From an uncultured Gammaproteobacteria bacterium (GTDB lineage Bacteria; Pseudomonadota; Gammaproteobacteria; Magnimaribacterales; Magnimaribacteraceae), in assembly GCA_913031395.1 (NCBI GenBank), contig CAJWDT010000001.1, positions 1 through 64,000 on the forward strand: 64,000 nucleotides of DNA, read 5' to 3'. The notes beneath the pieces were generated by a model that did no database searches, was not told the DNA's origin, and saw only the letters and a program-made list of their open reading frames with translations. Both the position numbers and the translations under genes were made by a program. Shown here piece by piece: positions 28,423 through 38,354 of this stretch. The stretch's first letter is position 1; each line of letters starts with the position of its first letter.

Positions 28423-28987
28423 CCGATAGCCAGACCGGCAATCCTGACTCTATTGCAAATTGCACAAATAAAACTTGTAAAAAATTTAATGCAATAAATG
28501 CAAAAATAGGTGAAAAGTCTAACCCTCCCATGGGCGGAAGTAACACTCTAAAAGGCTTAAACATTTGGTCGGACATTTGTCTAATTAAGCTAATGGCTGG
28601 ATGAAAATTACTCCCAGCCACAAAGCTGATAATTATTCCTCCAAGAAGGATCCACCAGATCATTTTTAGAGTCAGCAACATAACTGAATAAGTAGACCAG
28701 AGAAGAATTTTTGAGGGAACATAGTCTATAGAGCCAGTCATGGCAGCTACATAAAATGCTCCGGCTTGGATAAAAATTGCGACTAAAAAAGAAGAAAGAT
28801 CAATGTTGCGAATTGGTTTTATAAAGGAGCGCAAGGCTTGACTTGGCACATCAACAGCACGAATTATTCCTTGAACTAAAGGATTATAGTAATCAACTTT
28901 CAATAATCTGAATAAGAAATTAAAGACCACTCCAATAGTAAAAATATCCATTAACGCTTTAAAAAGAAAGAGAGTTGCTTCAGACAT
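28412..28987 (-). CDS. yggT: YggT family membrane protein
   Basis: Two repeats of hydrophobic YggT domain with NPLVQGII and NFHPAISLIRQMSDQMFKPFRVLLPPMGGLDFSPIFAFIAL. Confidence 0.92.
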   Translation of the reverse strand: MSEATLFLFKALMDIFTIGVVFNFLFRLLKVDYYNPLVQGIIRAVDVPSQALRSFIKPIRNIDLSSFLVAIFIQAGAFYVAAMTGSIDYVPSKILLWSTYSVMLLTLKMIWWILLGGIIISFVAGSNFHPAISLIRQMSDQMFKPFRVLLPPMGGLDFSPIFAFIALNFLQVLFVQFAIESGLPVWLSVGF

Positions 28988-29805
28988 TACTTTTCTCCAA
29001 GTTCAATAGATTTCTTTTCAGCCTCATCCATACACTTTTTAATTATTTCCTTCATTCCATATTTTTCAAACTCTTCAATTGCCTTTTGAGTTACTCCACC
29101 AGGAGAAGTGACTTTTTTCCTCAGCACCTCAGGAGAGTCTGGTGAATTCTTTGCTAAATTAGCAGAACCAGCAATCATTGCAGAAATTAAATTAACTTTT
29201 TCTTCTTCAGGGAGTTTTAAATTTTTTGATGATTCAAGCATCGCCTCTATTAAATAAAAAATATAAGCAGGACCCGAGCCAATTAATGCAGTGAAAATAT
29301 CTATATTAGTTTCATTTATTTCAGTAACTTTTCCTGCACATTCAAAGAGGATTCTTGCTTTAGCGACATCCTCTGACAAGGCGCTATTATTAGAACATAA
29401 CGCTGTAACTCCTTCCATAATGCTAGCAGGAGTGTTTGGCATGGCCCTGATAATTCTTTGATCAACCCCAAGAAGAGTTTCGATTTTTTCAATTTTAATA
29501 CCTGCGGCGATAGAAATAAGTAAAATATTTTTCTGTTTAATGCTTATCTTTATTTCATTTATTACTTCTTCAATGATATTAGGCTTTACTGCCAAAATAA
29601 TAATATCTGCTTTATTAATAATTTCTTGATTGTCATTACACGTATTAATTTTAAAGGCTTCTGATAATTTCTGAAGATGTTCCTTCTCTGGTGATGAGGC
29701 AATAATCTTGGTAGGACTAAAGTTGCTATTGATAAGTCCTGATATTAGGGCAGTAGCCATATTGCCCGCTCCTATAAATCCGATTTTCTCATTCAAATTA
29801 TTCAT
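28987..29805 (-). CDS. proC: Pyrroline-5-carboxylate reductase
   Basis: IGFIGAGNMATALISGL; RAMPNTPASIMEGVTAL; TSPGGVTQKAIE. Confidence 0.96.
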   Translation of the reverse strand: MNNLNEKIGFIGAGNMATALISGLINSNFSPTKIIASSPEKEHLQKLSEAFKINTCNDNQEIINKADIIILAVKPNIIEEVINEIKISIKQKNILLISIAAGIKIEKIETLLGVDQRIIRAMPNTPASIMEGVTALCSNNSALSEDVAKARILFECAGKVTEINETNIDIFTALIGSGPAYIFYLIEAMLESSKNLKLPEEEKVNLISAMIAGSANLAKNSPDSPEVLRKKVTSPGGVTQKAIEEFEKYGMKEIIKKCMDEAEKKSIELGEK

Positions 29806-30479
29806 TTCCTTAAACCAAAAATTCCTGTTCCTATCCTTACCATTGTAGACCCTTCTTTAATAGCAGGACCATAGTCAGATGACATGCCCATTGATAGCGT
29901 ATCTATTTTAATATTCTTTTGATTCAATGAATCAAAAATCCCTTTCACTTTTTTAAAGATTTCGTGTTGATCTTGTATAGAGTTTCTCGGTTTAGGAATA
30001 ACCATCAAGCCCCTAACTTCAATATTTTTCAAATCACTACATTCTGAAAGAAACACTTCTATCTCACGACTACTAATACCTGATTTAGAAATCTCTTCAT
30101 CAATATTTAATTGAATACAGACTTTAAGGGGTCCTTTTGTTTTAGGTCGTGAGTCATTGAGTTTTTTTGCAACTTTTAGTGAATCTACAGCATGAACCCA
30201 ATCAAAAATCTCAGCAATTTTCTTTGCCTTTCTTGTTTGAATTGATCCGATAAAATGCCAGGTTATATCTTCTTGAAGAGATTTGATTTTGAGCTCTGCT
30301 TCTTGAAGATAATTTTCACCAAAGTTTTTAATTCCTCCATCGAAGGCTTCTTTTATCTTTTCAAGCGATTGTGACTTACTCGCCCCAAGAATAGTGATTT
30401 CATTAACATCTTTATCTAGATTTTTACAAATCTGTTTTATTTCCCTATTAACTTCTATAATTTTTTCTGATATCTCCAC
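29802..30479 (-). CDS. yggS: YggS family PLP homeostasis protein
   Basis: GENYLQEAELKI; WHFIGSIQTRKAK; VHAVDSLKVA; LSMGMSSDYGPAIKEGSTMVRIGTGIFG. Confidence 0.95.
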   Translation of the reverse strand: MEISEKIIEVNREIKQICKNLDKDVNEITILGASKSQSLEKIKEAFDGGIKNFGENYLQEAELKIKSLQEDITWHFIGSIQTRKAKKIAEIFDWVHAVDSLKVAKKLNDSRPKTKGPLKVCIQLNIDEEISKSGISSREIEVFLSECSDLKNIEVRGLMVIPKPRNSIQDQHEIFKKVKGIFDSLNQKNIKIDTLSMGMSSDYGPAIKEGSTMVRIGTGIFGLRK

Positions 30480-30480
30480 T

Positions 30481-32226
30481 TTACATTTCTTCTGGTGCTT
30501 TTATACCCAAGATTGAGAGGCCATTAACTAACACCTGCTTTACACCTTTGAGTAGGAATAATCTTGATGCCATCAACTTTTTATCTTCAATGATAAATTT
30601 TTCACTATTGTAATAGCTATGGAATAATCCAGATAAATCTTTCAGATAGTAGCAAAGAAGATGCGGCTCGCTAGACTTTGCAGCGCGTTCAATAAGGGCA
30701 GGGTATTGATTTAAAGTTTTTTGTATCTCAATCTCTTTTTCTGTATCTAACAAAGTTAGATCAGCGCGTTCTAAATCCATGATCTGAGCATTTGATTTCT
30801 TCAATACACTGCAAATTCTGGCATGTGCATACTGGATATAGTACAAGGGATTGTCTTTAGATTGATCCTTGGCAAGATCAAGATCAAAATCAAGATGCTG
30901 ATCGGCTTTTCTGTTTATATAAAAGAATCTAGCAGCTTCGGTTGTAACTTCATCCATAAGCTCTCTCAGGGTTATGAATTCACCGCTCCTCGTAGACATA
31001 GTAACTTTTTTTCCGGCACGCAAAAGATTTGCAAACTGAATATAAACAATTTCAAGTTTCTCTGGGTCTCTGTTGGTTGCTTCCATGGCAGCTTGCACTC
31101 GAGGTGTATAGCCGTGATGATCAGACCCCCAAATATTAATTACTCTATCATATCCACGGTCATATTTTTTTGAGTGATATGCTACATCTGAAGCAAAATA
31201 AGTATATTCACCATTGCCTCTTTTCAAGACTCTATCTTTGTCATCCCCAAATTCTGAAGATTTGAACCAGAGGGCATTTTCTTTTTCATACACAAAGCCC
31301 CTAGATTTTAAATCTTCAATTGCAAGGTCAACTTGGTTTATTTTATTTTCTTTAATGTCATAAAGTGAAGATTCTGAAAACCAGAAGTTGTGCTCAACAC
31401 CAAAGTCTAATAGATCTCGTTTGATCAATTCTAGAATTGCTTGAAGAGCAAAATCCCTTAAAAAATTAAAATCGTTTTCTAGAGCAGATTGAATAGCTAC
31501 AACTACGCTGTCTGTAAAAATCTCATCATCTTGAATCTCGGTCTTTAATAGTTCAACAATGGAATCATAATTTCTATAAAATTTATCCGAATGATCTTCT
31601 TTTAACTTTTCCGCTATAGAAATCAAATACTCTCCTTGATATCCATTTTCAATCATAGTGATTGACTCATTAAAAAGTTGGGCATACCTTAACCACAAAC
31701 TAGCAGCTAGAATATTCATCTGCCTTCCAAAATCATTTACATAATATTCTTCATCAACCTTAAATCCCGCTTCTTTTAGTAAAGCTCCAAGGACAGATCC
31801 AAATGCAGCCCCCCGACCGTGTCCCACGTGCAATGGCCCAGTGGGGTTACTTGATACATATTCAATCAGTACGTTTTGGTTTTTAGTTTCTGATTTTCCA
31901 AAAAGCTCTTTTTTTGCAGAAATTTCATTAAGAACTTCACTATGAGTTTTGGTAGATAAAAAGAAGTTAATGAAACCTGGTCCTGCTACCTCTATTTTCG
32001 TTATCTCCTCATCGGTGATGAAAGAATCTTTTATCGAGTTGGCAATTTCTTGTGGATTTTTTTTAAGAGGTTTAGCTAATATTAATGCAATATTCGAGGC
32101 TAGGTCACCATGTTTCTTATCATTATTTTCCTGTAGATTAATCTTAAGCTCATCTATATTTAGATGAGAGTCGCCGTATAAGTCTTCTAATATCCTTACA
32201 AGATTTGATTGAATCTTTTCTATCAT
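30481..32226 (-). CDS. argS: Arginyl-tRNA synthetase
   Basis: VEYVSSNPTGPLHVGHGRGAAFG; DYVxxDYG-type VNDFGRQM; GADHHGY-type WGSDHHGYTPRV; KMSTRSG. Confidence 0.97.
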   Translation of the reverse strand: MIEKIQSNLVRILEDLYGDSHLNIDELKINLQENNDKKHGDLASNIALILAKPLKKNPQEIANSIKDSFITDEEITKIEVAGPGFINFFLSTKTHSEVLNEISAKKELFGKSETKNQNVLIEYVSSNPTGPLHVGHGRGAAFGSVLGALLKEAGFKVDEEYYVNDFGRQMNILAASLWLRYAQLFNESITMIENGYQGEYLISIAEKLKEDHSDKFYRNYDSIVELLKTEIQDDEIFTDSVVVAIQSALENDFNFLRDFALQAILELIKRDLLDFGVEHNFWFSESSLYDIKENKINQVDLAIEDLKSRGFVYEKENALWFKSSEFGDDKDRVLKRGNGEYTYFASDVAYHSKKYDRGYDRVINIWGSDHHGYTPRVQAAMEATNRDPEKLEIVYIQFANLLRAGKKVTMSTRSGEFITLRELMDEVTTEAARFFYINRKADQHLDFDLDLAKDQSKDNPLYYIQYAHARICSVLKKSNAQIMDLERADLTLLDTEKEIEIQKTLNQYPALIERAAKSSEPHLLCYYLKDLSGLFHSYYNSEKFIIEDKKLMASRLFLLKGVKQVLVNGLSILGIKAPEEM

Positions 32227-32234
32227 TAGGTGAA

Positions 32235-32798
32235 CTATTTACGTCCCTGGTACTCACCATTTCTTGTATCTATGGTTACAACCTCTCCTTCTGAGACAAA
32301 TAATGGAACCTTTATAATTGCTCCAGTAGAAACAGTAGCAGGCTTAGAGCCTCCTGTTGCTGTATCACCCTTTACCCCCGGGTCTGTTTGGGTTACTTCG
32401 AGCTCAACAAAAGTTGGAGCTACTACAGAAATTGGTTTATCGTTCCAAAGAAGTATTTTGCATATGTCTTCCTCTGTTACCCATTTATCTAGCTCTCCAA
32501 GAGTCTCAATGCTTACGGGTATTTGCTCATAGGTCTCTGGATGCATGAAGAACCATGCATTTCCATCACTATAAAGAAATTGCATATCTAGCTCTTCTAC
32601 ATCTGCAGCCTCTAAAGATTCTCCGACTTTGCAGGTTTTTTCTCCAACCCTGCCTGTAAGATAGTTTCTAAATTTTATTTTGCTAAATGCTTGCCCCTTT
32701 CCGGGTTTATTAAACTCTTCGTCAATGATCACACACGGATCGTTATCAATGATTATTTTTAAACCAACCTTGAAGTCGCTAGTAGAGTAAGTTACCAA
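32235..32798 (-). CDS. efp: Translation elongation factor P
   Basis: EEFNKPGKGQAFSKIKFRNYLTG; DTRNGEYQGRK. Confidence 0.96.
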   Translation of the reverse strand: MVTYSTSDFKVGLKIIIDNDPCVIIDEEFNKPGKGQAFSKIKFRNYLTGRVGEKTCKVGESLEAADVEELDMQFLYSDGNAWFFMHPETYEQIPVSIETLGELDKWVTEEDICKILLWNDKPISVVAPTFVELEVTQTDPGVKGDTATGGSKPATVSTGAIIKVPLFVSEGEVVTIDTRNGEYQGRK

Positions 32799-32806
32799 AT
32801 TTTTAC

Positions 32807-33637
32807 CTATAAATTTTTAAGTGAAATTAATTCTGCTCCAAATTTTACCCGCTTCTTTTGGTTCAAGGAATCTAAATCTAATTTCTTTGTATCCTCAAAT
32901 AGAAGAATCACAGTAGAGCCCATTTTAAAATGAGCCAATTCATCTCCTTTTTTCATAGAACTCTCGCTTTCGTCAGGTCCTCGGTTCCATTCCCTTATAA
33001 GATTATTTCTTGAGCTAGTCTTTTGAGATCCCCAGAAGGGAACAATACTGCCAACTACCGATGCCCCAACAGAAACTAAAGCGTAGTCAAAAATATTTGA
33101 GCTTAAATGCAGTACCGACCTTTCATTCTTTATGTAAAGTTTAGGAATTGTTTCTTGGGCTTTTTTATTGACACTAAAAAGAGAACTCCCCAAATGAATA
33201 GATCTCCTTATAACGGCCTCGTACGGACAATGGATCCTGTGATAATCAGTAGGAGCTAGATAAATTGTTACAAAGTAGCCTTCATTAAATTTATCAACAC
33301 TTTCTTCTCCTAGGAGCTCTTCAAGTGAATATTCATACCTTTTTGCTTGAATCAAATTTTTATCTTTAATGTATCCATGGTCAACGATTTCTCCATCAAC
33401 CGGAGAAATAAAGGTCTTTTCTGATTTATCTATATCTCTTTTCTTTAGCTTCCGCGTGAAGAAGTCATTATAAGAAATATAGTTATCAACATTAGAATGA
33501 ATAGCTTCCCCCAGGTCTGGTTGATAAAGATATATAAATGAATTTATTAATAGTCTTTTTAAGAAGCGATTCTCGCTCTCAGCTAGATATCCCATAAGAG
33601 AAGTTATCAATAAATGAGGAATAAAACTCTGTAACAT
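32807..33637 (-). CDS. psd: Phosphatidylserine decarboxylase proenzyme
   Basis: FFTRKLK; SPVDGEI; LAPTDYHRIHCP; autocleavage region FKMGSTVILLFE. Confidence 0.95.
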   Translation of the reverse strand: MLQSFIPHLLITSLMGYLAESENRFLKRLLINSFIYLYQPDLGEAIHSNVDNYISYNDFFTRKLKKRDIDKSEKTFISPVDGEIVDHGYIKDKNLIQAKRYEYSLEELLGEESVDKFNEGYFVTIYLAPTDYHRIHCPYEAVIRRSIHLGSSLFSVNKKAQETIPKLYIKNERSVLHLSSNIFDYALVSVGASVVGSIVPFWGSQKTSSRNNLIREWNRGPDESESSMKKGDELAHFKMGSTVILLFEDTKKLDLDSLNQKKRVKFGAELISLKNL

Positions 33638-34407
33638 TATTTAAAGCGAACTAATTTTGGAACTCTTTTTGAATACTCGCTGTAGTCAGGAAACTTATCC
33701 ATTAAAGCATTTTCCATACTTGGTATTAAATTCTTGAAGATTATAAGGCCCGTCAAGAAAAATCCAAAGATGGACCAAAAGGCACTAATAGCATTAAGTG
33801 CAATAACTTGAATTCCAAAAAAGAATAAAAACATACCTATCAAATTTGGATTTCTACTTATTGACCATAGGCCCGATTCAACAACCTTAGTTTTATTAAG
33901 AGAATAATTTTTCAGTTCTTTCTCACTTAGCATTTCTATAAATAAACCTATAAAGCAAATCACGAAACCAGTTAAATCTGAAAACTTAAGATGCTGAGAA
34001 CCGCTTAGGTAATTAGTTGATAAAGCAGAACTAAAACACAACAACTGGATTAGAGATACTTTAAATATGAGATTAAAAATTTTAAAGTAAGTTTTTTTGT
34101 ATATTGCTCTCTTTATATCATCCAAAACACTTGATAGTAGTATGATTTTTATCGAGTTATACGAAACAATAGATTTTAAACACCAAGCAAACAATAAAAT
34201 ACTTACTAATAACTGCCTATTCGAAAATATAGAAGTTTCCATATACTCTTGAAGAGCTAAGCCTATTAAGAAGGTTAAAAGGATAGGCATAAATAAAAAT
34301 CTCATCAGCGCTCTTGGACTTTTTTTATTGATGCTTCTTATCACAAGAAGGGTCAAACCTAAGCAATTAGCTAAATAGGAGAAGAATATGAATTCTGCGT
34401 TTGACAT
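33637..34407 (-). CDS. Membrane protein, DUF1295/ICMT-like methyltransferase family
   Basis: C-terminal VESGLWSISRNPNLIGMFLFFFGIQ ... YSEYSKRVPKLVRFK pattern. Confidence 0.75.
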   Translation of the reverse strand: MSNAEFIFFSYLANCLGLTLLVIRSINKKSPRALMRFLFMPILLTFLIGLALQEYMETSIFSNRQLLVSILLFAWCLKSIVSYNSIKIILLSSVLDDIKRAIYKKTYFKIFNLIFKVSLIQLLCFSSALSTNYLSGSQHLKFSDLTGFVICFIGLFIEMLSEKELKNYSLNKTKVVESGLWSISRNPNLIGMFLFFFGIQVIALNAISAFWSIFGFFLTGLIIFKNLIPSMENALMDKFPDYSEYSKRVPKLVRFK

Positions 34408-34578
34408 CTTAGATAACTATAGTAGGACTGTATTTATTTAACATTGCATTGGTTCTATTTTGTCTCTATAGTTTACTCGTTCGTCTTGGGGAAGGTGAAA
34501 AGATTTGTTGAAAAACAGGTTATTTTCACTTACTTTACGAATAGAATTATTAAGAATTTAGAAAATTAGGAGATAGCT

Positions 34579-35343
34579 ATGACGCGTCTTTGTAAATTTG
34601 TTTTTATGCTGGCTGGAATATCAGTTTCTGGTCTTATGTTTAGTGATCAAATTCAACCTCTTTTAGATGTTGGACAAGCTAGACAAGTTGCAGAAAAAAC
34701 ATCTCAATCAAAAATTGATGAAATGGATGAACAAACATCTGTGATAGTCAGCGAGTTCAAAACTGTTAGTAAACAGATAGAAGGATTAAGAGTCTACAAC
34801 GCCCAAATGAAGCAACAAATTCAGCGTCAAGAAGAACGTTTGAAAGAAATTGATAAAACAATGAAAGAAGCACAAGTAATGCAAAGGCAAATACCACCTT
34901 TCACTAGAAGAATGCTTGCTGGTATTGAGACTTCGATAGAGCTTGATCTTCCTTTTCATCTTGCTGAAAGAAAAGAACGTATCGCTTTCGCTAAAGCTGC
35001 TCTAGACAACCCAACTGTTTCGCCTGCAGAAGGTTTAAGACAGGTTTTGGAAGCTTTTAATGTTGAAGCTGAATACGGTAGAAAACTTGATGCTTACAAA
35101 GACAGTATCGTTATAGATGGTGAGTTAAGAGAAGGAAACATCCTTAGAGTGGGAAGATTGGCTATGGTTTTCCAAACTACTGATGAGACTCAAACACACG
35201 CATGGGATAACGACTCAAGATCTTGGAAAGAACTTGATAATAGCTATAGAAACCCTACTAGAAGAGGTTTAAGAATAGCGAATAAACTTGCAACAGTAGA
35301 TTTAATGGAATTACCGTTACCAGCACCTACGGAGGCTAACTAA
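34579..35343 (+). CDS. DUF3450 family protein (TonB-system associated, secreted coiled-coil)
   Basis: Signal peptide; coiled coil; PPFTRRMLAGIETSIELDLPFHLAERKERI; first gene of ExbB/ExbD/TonB cluster. Confidence 0.88.
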   Translation: MTRLCKFVFMLAGISVSGLMFSDQIQPLLDVGQARQVAEKTSQSKIDEMDEQTSVIVSEFKTVSKQIEGLRVYNAQMKQQIQRQEERLKEIDKTMKEAQVMQRQIPPFTRRMLAGIETSIELDLPFHLAERKERIAFAKAALDNPTVSPAEGLRQVLEAFNVEAEYGRKLDAYKDSIVIDGELREGNILRVGRLAMVFQTTDETQTHAWDNDSRSWKELDNSYRNPTRRGLRIANKLATVDLMELPLPAPTEAN

Positions 35344-35344
35344 A

Positions 35345-36733
35345 ATGAATAAAATAAAACTTTTTATATTTCTTCTCAGTTTTGGTTTAGTTTCATCTAC
35401 TTCATTTGCTGAAGATGGAGAAGAAGCTGTACAGCCTTCAAACCCTCAAGAGCTTTTAGAAATCGTAAAGCAAGGTCAATTTGCTGACACTCAACAACAA
35501 AGAGATAGAGAATCTCAGTTTCGTAATGAAAAAAACAAGCAAGCCAAAATGCTTTCTGATGCTAAAGATGAAAGGGCACGATTAGAGAGAGAAGCGGCTA
35601 GACTTGAACAAAAATTTGAAGCAAACGAAGCGCTCCTTGTAGTAGCTGAAGAGCAGTTAAGGGAAAGACTTGGTTCGCTAAATGAGATATTTGGTCATCT
35701 AGCTGGGAATACTACGGAAGCTCGTAACATCATGGAGCAATCTATAACTGCAGCTCAATTTGGTAAGGACAGGGAAGAATTTATGAGAGCTTTGGGCTCA
35801 AAAATGAATGAAGGAATTAAGCTCGCTTCCATAGATGAACTGGAAACTTTATGGTACGAACTTCAAAGAGAAATCAATGCCTCTGGTGAAGTTGTTAAAT
35901 TCAATGCGGAAGTTATCACTACAGATGGTAATGTAGAAAATAGAGATGTCGTGAGAGTAGGAAACTTTAATGTCGTTTCTGACGGACAATATCTTACATA
36001 CTCTCCAACACGTGGTGCATATGCAGAATTGGGTTCACAACCTGCAGGTAGATATACCGCACAATCTTCCGATATTTTAAATGGAGAAACTTTCCCAGTT
36101 CAATTTGCCGTAGATCCAACAGGACCCCAAGGTGGTTCGCTATTGGCAAGTTTGATCTCAATGCCTAGTACCTGGGGAAAAATGCAAGAAGGTGGTTTTG
36201 TAGGAACCGTACTAATGATTATTGGTTCATTAGCTACTTTACTTTTCATTTGGAGATTTTATGAATTGTGGACAATCAGAGGGTCGGTCATAGCGCAAGC
36301 AGGATCGGCGACCTTAACCGATGATAATGCTCTCGGTAGAATTTTAAAAATAGCGGAAGACGATAAAGAGGCAGACACAGAAACTTTAGAGTTAAAGATG
36401 GCTGAGCAAATTCTTAAAGAAAGACCAACAGTAGAAGGGTTAAATTGGGTGCTTAAGATTGTCTCAGTAGTTGCTCCGTTGATGGGTCTTTTCGGAACGA
36501 TTATCGGTATGATTGAAACATTTACCATGATCACATTGTTTGGTACTGGTGACCCTAAAACAATGGCAAGTGGTATTTCCACTGCTCTTGTAACAACTTG
36601 GTTAGGTCTGATGGTAGCTATACCAACTACATTTATGTACGCAACAGTAAATAATATTTCAAGAGGAGTATTGGGTACTATAGAGGAACACAGTACAGGA
36701 ATGGCAGCGAAAAGATCAGAAGGAACACAATAA
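35345..36733 (+). CDS. MotA/TolQ/ExbB proton channel family protein with long periplasmic N-terminal domain (TtpC-like)
   Basis: Signal peptide, coiled coil, then C-terminal ExbB core VAPLMGLFGTIIGMIETFTMITLFGTGDPKTMASGISTALVTTWLGLMVAIP. Confidence 0.88.
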   Translation: MNKIKLFIFLLSFGLVSSTSFAEDGEEAVQPSNPQELLEIVKQGQFADTQQQRDRESQFRNEKNKQAKMLSDAKDERARLEREAARLEQKFEANEALLVVAEEQLRERLGSLNEIFGHLAGNTTEARNIMEQSITAAQFGKDREEFMRALGSKMNEGIKLASIDELETLWYELQREINASGEVVKFNAEVITTDGNVENRDVVRVGNFNVVSDGQYLTYSPTRGAYAELGSQPAGRYTAQSSDILNGETFPVQFAVDPTGPQGGSLLASLISMPSTWGKMQEGGFVGTVLMIIGSLATLLFIWRFYELWTIRGSVIAQAGSATLTDDNALGRILKIAEDDKEADTETLELKMAEQILKERPTVEGLNWVLKIVSVVAPLMGLFGTIIGMIETFTMITLFGTGDPKTMASGISTALVTTWLGLMVAIPTTFMYATVNNISRGVLGTIEEHSTGMAAKRSEGTQ

Positions 36734-36753
36734 GAATATTAAAAAATTAATCT

Positions 36754-37278
36754 ATGCAGTTTTTTTATAACTTCTCTGATGCCCTCTTTGCTTTCATGCA
36801 AAGAGGCGGAGATGTTCTTTATCTAATAGGGCTTTTAGCTTTTGTTATGTGGTTCCTTATCTTTGAGAGAATGTGGTTTTATTATCTTTCTCACAAGAAT
36901 TATCTTGCTGTTTCAGTTTCTGAATGGGAAAAAAGACAGGATAGGGCATCTTGGAACTCAAAAGCCATAAGAGATATGCTCATTTCTGAGAACGAAATAA
37001 GGATAAACCAAAACCTTAGTTTAATAAAAATGTGCGTAGGAATAGCACCTCTTTTTGGTTTATTTGGGACTATTACAGGGATGATAGAAGTGTTTCATTT
37101 GTTGGCTGTAACTGGAGGGGGAGATGCCAAGGCAATGGCAGGTGGTGTTTCAAGATCAACTATACCGGCTATGGCTGGATTGGCTGTTGCGTTAACTGGA
37201 ACATTGGCAAATCAATTCTTAGTTAATAAAGCCCAAAAAGAAAAAGATTTATTAGTCGACAGATTAGTCGCAGAATAG
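36754..37278 (+). CDS. exbB: ExbB/TolQ proton channel family protein
   Basis: IAPLFGLFGTITGMIEVFHLLAVTGGGDAKAMAGGVSRSTIPAMAGLAVAL. Confidence 0.92.
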   Translation: MQFFYNFSDALFAFMQRGGDVLYLIGLLAFVMWFLIFERMWFYYLSHKNYLAVSVSEWEKRQDRASWNSKAIRDMLISENEIRINQNLSLIKMCVGIAPLFGLFGTITGMIEVFHLLAVTGGGDAKAMAGGVSRSTIPAMAGLAVALTGTLANQFLVNKAQKEKDLLVDRLVAE

Positions 37279-37288
37279 GAAGTAAATT

Positions 37289-37699
37289 ATGAGAAGATCA
37301 CCGATAAGTAGTGCTGTAGCTGAAGAGGAAGATATTAATTTAACACCCATGTTAGATGTGGTATTCATTCTTTTAATCTTTTTTATAGTAACAGCAAATT
37401 TCATCAAAGAACCTGGTTTAGAGGTTAATAGACCAGACGCAGAGACTTCTAATATTCAAGAAAATGCTGCAATACTTATAGCGATTGGTGCAACAAACGA
37501 TATCTGGATTGATGGAAGAAGAGTTGATGTAAGGCAGGTAAAAGCTAATATTACTAAGTTACTTGCTGATAATCCTCAAGGTTCAGTAGTTATTCAGGCG
37601 GATGAGAAAGCTCAAGCCGATGCTATTATTCAGGTCATGGATCAATCTAGGGAAGCTGGAGTTTATGCAATCTCGTTAGCATCCGAACCTAAGTTTTAA
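37289..37699 (+). CDS. exbD: Biopolymer transport protein ExbD
   Basis: INLTPMLDVVFILLIFFIVTANFIKEPGLEVNRPDA. Confidence 0.94.
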   Translation: MRRSPISSAVAEEEDINLTPMLDVVFILLIFFIVTANFIKEPGLEVNRPDAETSNIQENAAILIAIGATNDIWIDGRRVDVRQVKANITKLLADNPQGSVVIQADEKAQADAIIQVMDQSREAGVYAISLASEPKF

Positions 37700-37706
37700 T
37701 ATAGCT

Positions 37707-38348
37707 ATGGGATTTTTTGCAGAACAAAATCTTAAAATGTTAGGGGCAACTCTAACCTCATCTCTTTTATTAACTGTTGTTATTTTCTATGTCATGCAAG
37801 CACTGATTGATGTTGGTGACGTTGAACTTGATGATAAGTCTTTTAAGATTGCTGATGTGACAATGCCTGAAAGAGAGCTCGAATTAATGATGGATATGGA
37901 GCGTCCTCAAGAAGAAGAGCCCCCACCAGAAACAATGCCACCAGAGTTTGACATGACACCACCTGCCGACTTAGACAATGCATCCGCAAGACCTAATTTA
38001 AGCTTTAAAGGAAAAAAAGCAGGCGTCTTTGCAGATGGTTCTTATGTTCCTATTTTCCAAGTACCTCCTGTATATCCTCGAAGGGCACTGGAGAGGGGCA
38101 TTGAAGGATGTGTAATGTTAAAATTTACAGTCACAAAAGTAGGGTCTACAAAAGAACCTGAAGTGGAGTGGTCAGTTCCTCCTGGAATTTTTGATAGAGC
38201 TGCCATGAGATCAGCTTTAAAATATAAATATAAACCTCAGATTAGAGACGGTGAAGCCATTGAAGTGCCAAATGTCAGAACAATTATAGTATTTAAGATT
38301 GATGATCCTGGTAAGCCCGCTGATTACACACCTGAGGGATGTGCATAG
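37707..38348 (+). CDS. tonB: Energy transducer TonB
   Basis: N-terminal TM, proline-rich EEEPPPETMPPEFDMTPP, C-terminal PVYPRRALERGIEGCVMLKFTV TonB_C domain. Confidence 0.93.
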   Translation: MGFFAEQNLKMLGATLTSSLLLTVVIFYVMQALIDVGDVELDDKSFKIADVTMPERELELMMDMERPQEEEPPPETMPPEFDMTPPADLDNASARPNLSFKGKKAGVFADGSYVPIFQVPPVYPRRALERGIEGCVMLKFTVTKVGSTKEPEVEWSVPPGIFDRAAMRSALKYKYKPQIRDGEAIEVPNVRTIIVFKIDDPGKPADYTPEGCA

Positions 38349-38354
38349 AACGTT

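Noticed and set aside
30823-32167. Plus-strand ORFs inside argS (116 aa and 72 aa)
   Set aside because: Antisense shadow ORFs of a conserved synthetase; no recognisable motif.
34495-34529. GTGAAAA...TTTTCAC inverted repeat upstream of the DUF3450/TonB operon
   Set aside because: Seven-bp arms separated by 21 nt in AT-rich DNA; too weak to call an operator without comparative data.
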